From Clostridiales bacterium (GTDB taxonomy: Bacteria > Bacillota > Clostridia > Lachnospirales > WQUN01): DNA of 6,585 nucleotides. The notes under the pieces were generated by a model. It did no database searches. It saw only the letters and a list, made by a program, of their open reading frames with translations, and was not told where the DNA came from. Within the stretch, counting starts at the first letter, position 1. Each line of letters begins with the position of its first letter. The stretch spans positions 1 to 6,585 of the forward strand of contig JAITPB010000142.1 of the NCBI GenBank assembly GCA_031289625.1, read 5' to 3'. This document shows positions 6,303-6,585 of this stretch, in pieces. The translations under genes and the position numbers were made by a program.

Positions 6303-6585
6303 ATGGGAATATCATTTGATCTCAAATTTTTTCTGTCTGAAATAGGCGTCGCTTTTACCTATATACCGGTTGTCGCGCTGCTCACCCTTGTTCCCTTGAG
6401 TATCGGCACGTTGTTCGGCGGCGGTCTGGCGCTTTCCCGCATTTATAAATTGCGGATCATGCAGTCGGTTGCAAGAGCCTATGTCATTATAACGCGCTCG
6501 ATCCCAATTCTCCTGCAAATGCTGTTAATGTATTTTGTGATTAAGGGTTTTTATGATTACTTTGGATTAAATGCGGCTCACCTCA
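6303..6585 (+). CDS. Second amino-acid ABC transporter permease (partial, cut by right edge)
   Basis: The first 94 codons of a second polar-amino-acid permease. The ATG at 6303 follows AGGTGG (6291-6296) by 6 nt, directly after the stop of the first permease. The visible protein has one hydrophobic segment (about 17-46, AFTYIPVVALLTLVPLSIGT onward), a basic loop (SRIYKLR), and the family motif ITRSIPILLQMLLMYF, equivalent to the RGTP-ILIQ stretch of the preceding gene. It is a diverged relative of its neighbour, not a duplicate. The EAA loop and C terminus lie beyond the window. Confidence 0.88.
   Translation, partial: MGISFDLKFFLSEIGVAFTYIPVVALLTLVPLSIGTLFGGGLALSRIYKLRIMQSVARAYVIITRSIPILLQMLLMYFVIKGFYDYFGLNAAHL

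Noticed and set aside
5605..6345. A 246-codon plus-strand open frame overlapping the first permease in another frame.
   Set aside because: Its translation is rich in Cys, Arg and Gly without family motifs, while the overlapping frame is a textbook ABC permease with the EAA loop.

Overview
The window reads as a low- to mid-GC Firmicute, most likely an anaerobic clostridium. Supporting this are strong AGGAGG-type ribosome binding sites, a lipoprotein-type solute-binding protein, a nitrogenase-like component 1, and a compact QueG-related iron-sulfur protein of a kind I recall from Clostridia. The assignment is by style of sequence, not by any search.

Layout: at the far left, the first 12 codons of a gene run leftwards off the edge (36..1, minus), with an almost consensus sigma-A promoter and ribosome binding site. 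Everything else lies on the plus strand with short gaps (11, 38, 13, 43, 84 and 10 nt), so it probably forms one transcription unit. The order is a 5'-truncated nitrogenase component 1 beta-like gene (about 110-1060), a full-length component 1 alpha-like gene (1072-2589), a MalY/PatB-type PLP C-S beta-lyase (2628-3794), a QueG-like 4Fe-4S protein (3808-4653), and an amino-acid ABC importer. The importer consists of a lipoprotein (4697-5503), a permease (5588-6292) and a second permease cut by the right edge (6303-6585). A perfect 10-bp stem-loop sits between the lipoprotein and first permease genes. No stretch over 300 nt lacks a gene.

How the genes may work together (inference): the importer brings in a sulfur-containing amino acid, the lyase cleaves its C-S bond, and the nitrogenase-like enzyme reduces a sulfur compound or similar hard substrate, with the Fe-S protein in an electron-transfer or accessory role. 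The alpha subunit keeps the three P-cluster-type cysteines and the cysteine that anchors the active-site cofactor in NifD. It lacks the NifD cofactor histidine, so it is unlikely to be an ordinary nitrogenase. The best parallel is the group of nitrogenase-like enzymes that includes methylthio-alkane reductase.

The main caution is the beta-like gene. It has lost its N-terminal third, including the region that should hold its P-cluster cysteines, and has no in-frame ATG. Its homology begins right beside the divergent promoter of the left-hand gene. This means a real rearrangement that disabled the locus, an invertible or split gene, or an assembly join. No NifH-like reductase is in the window.
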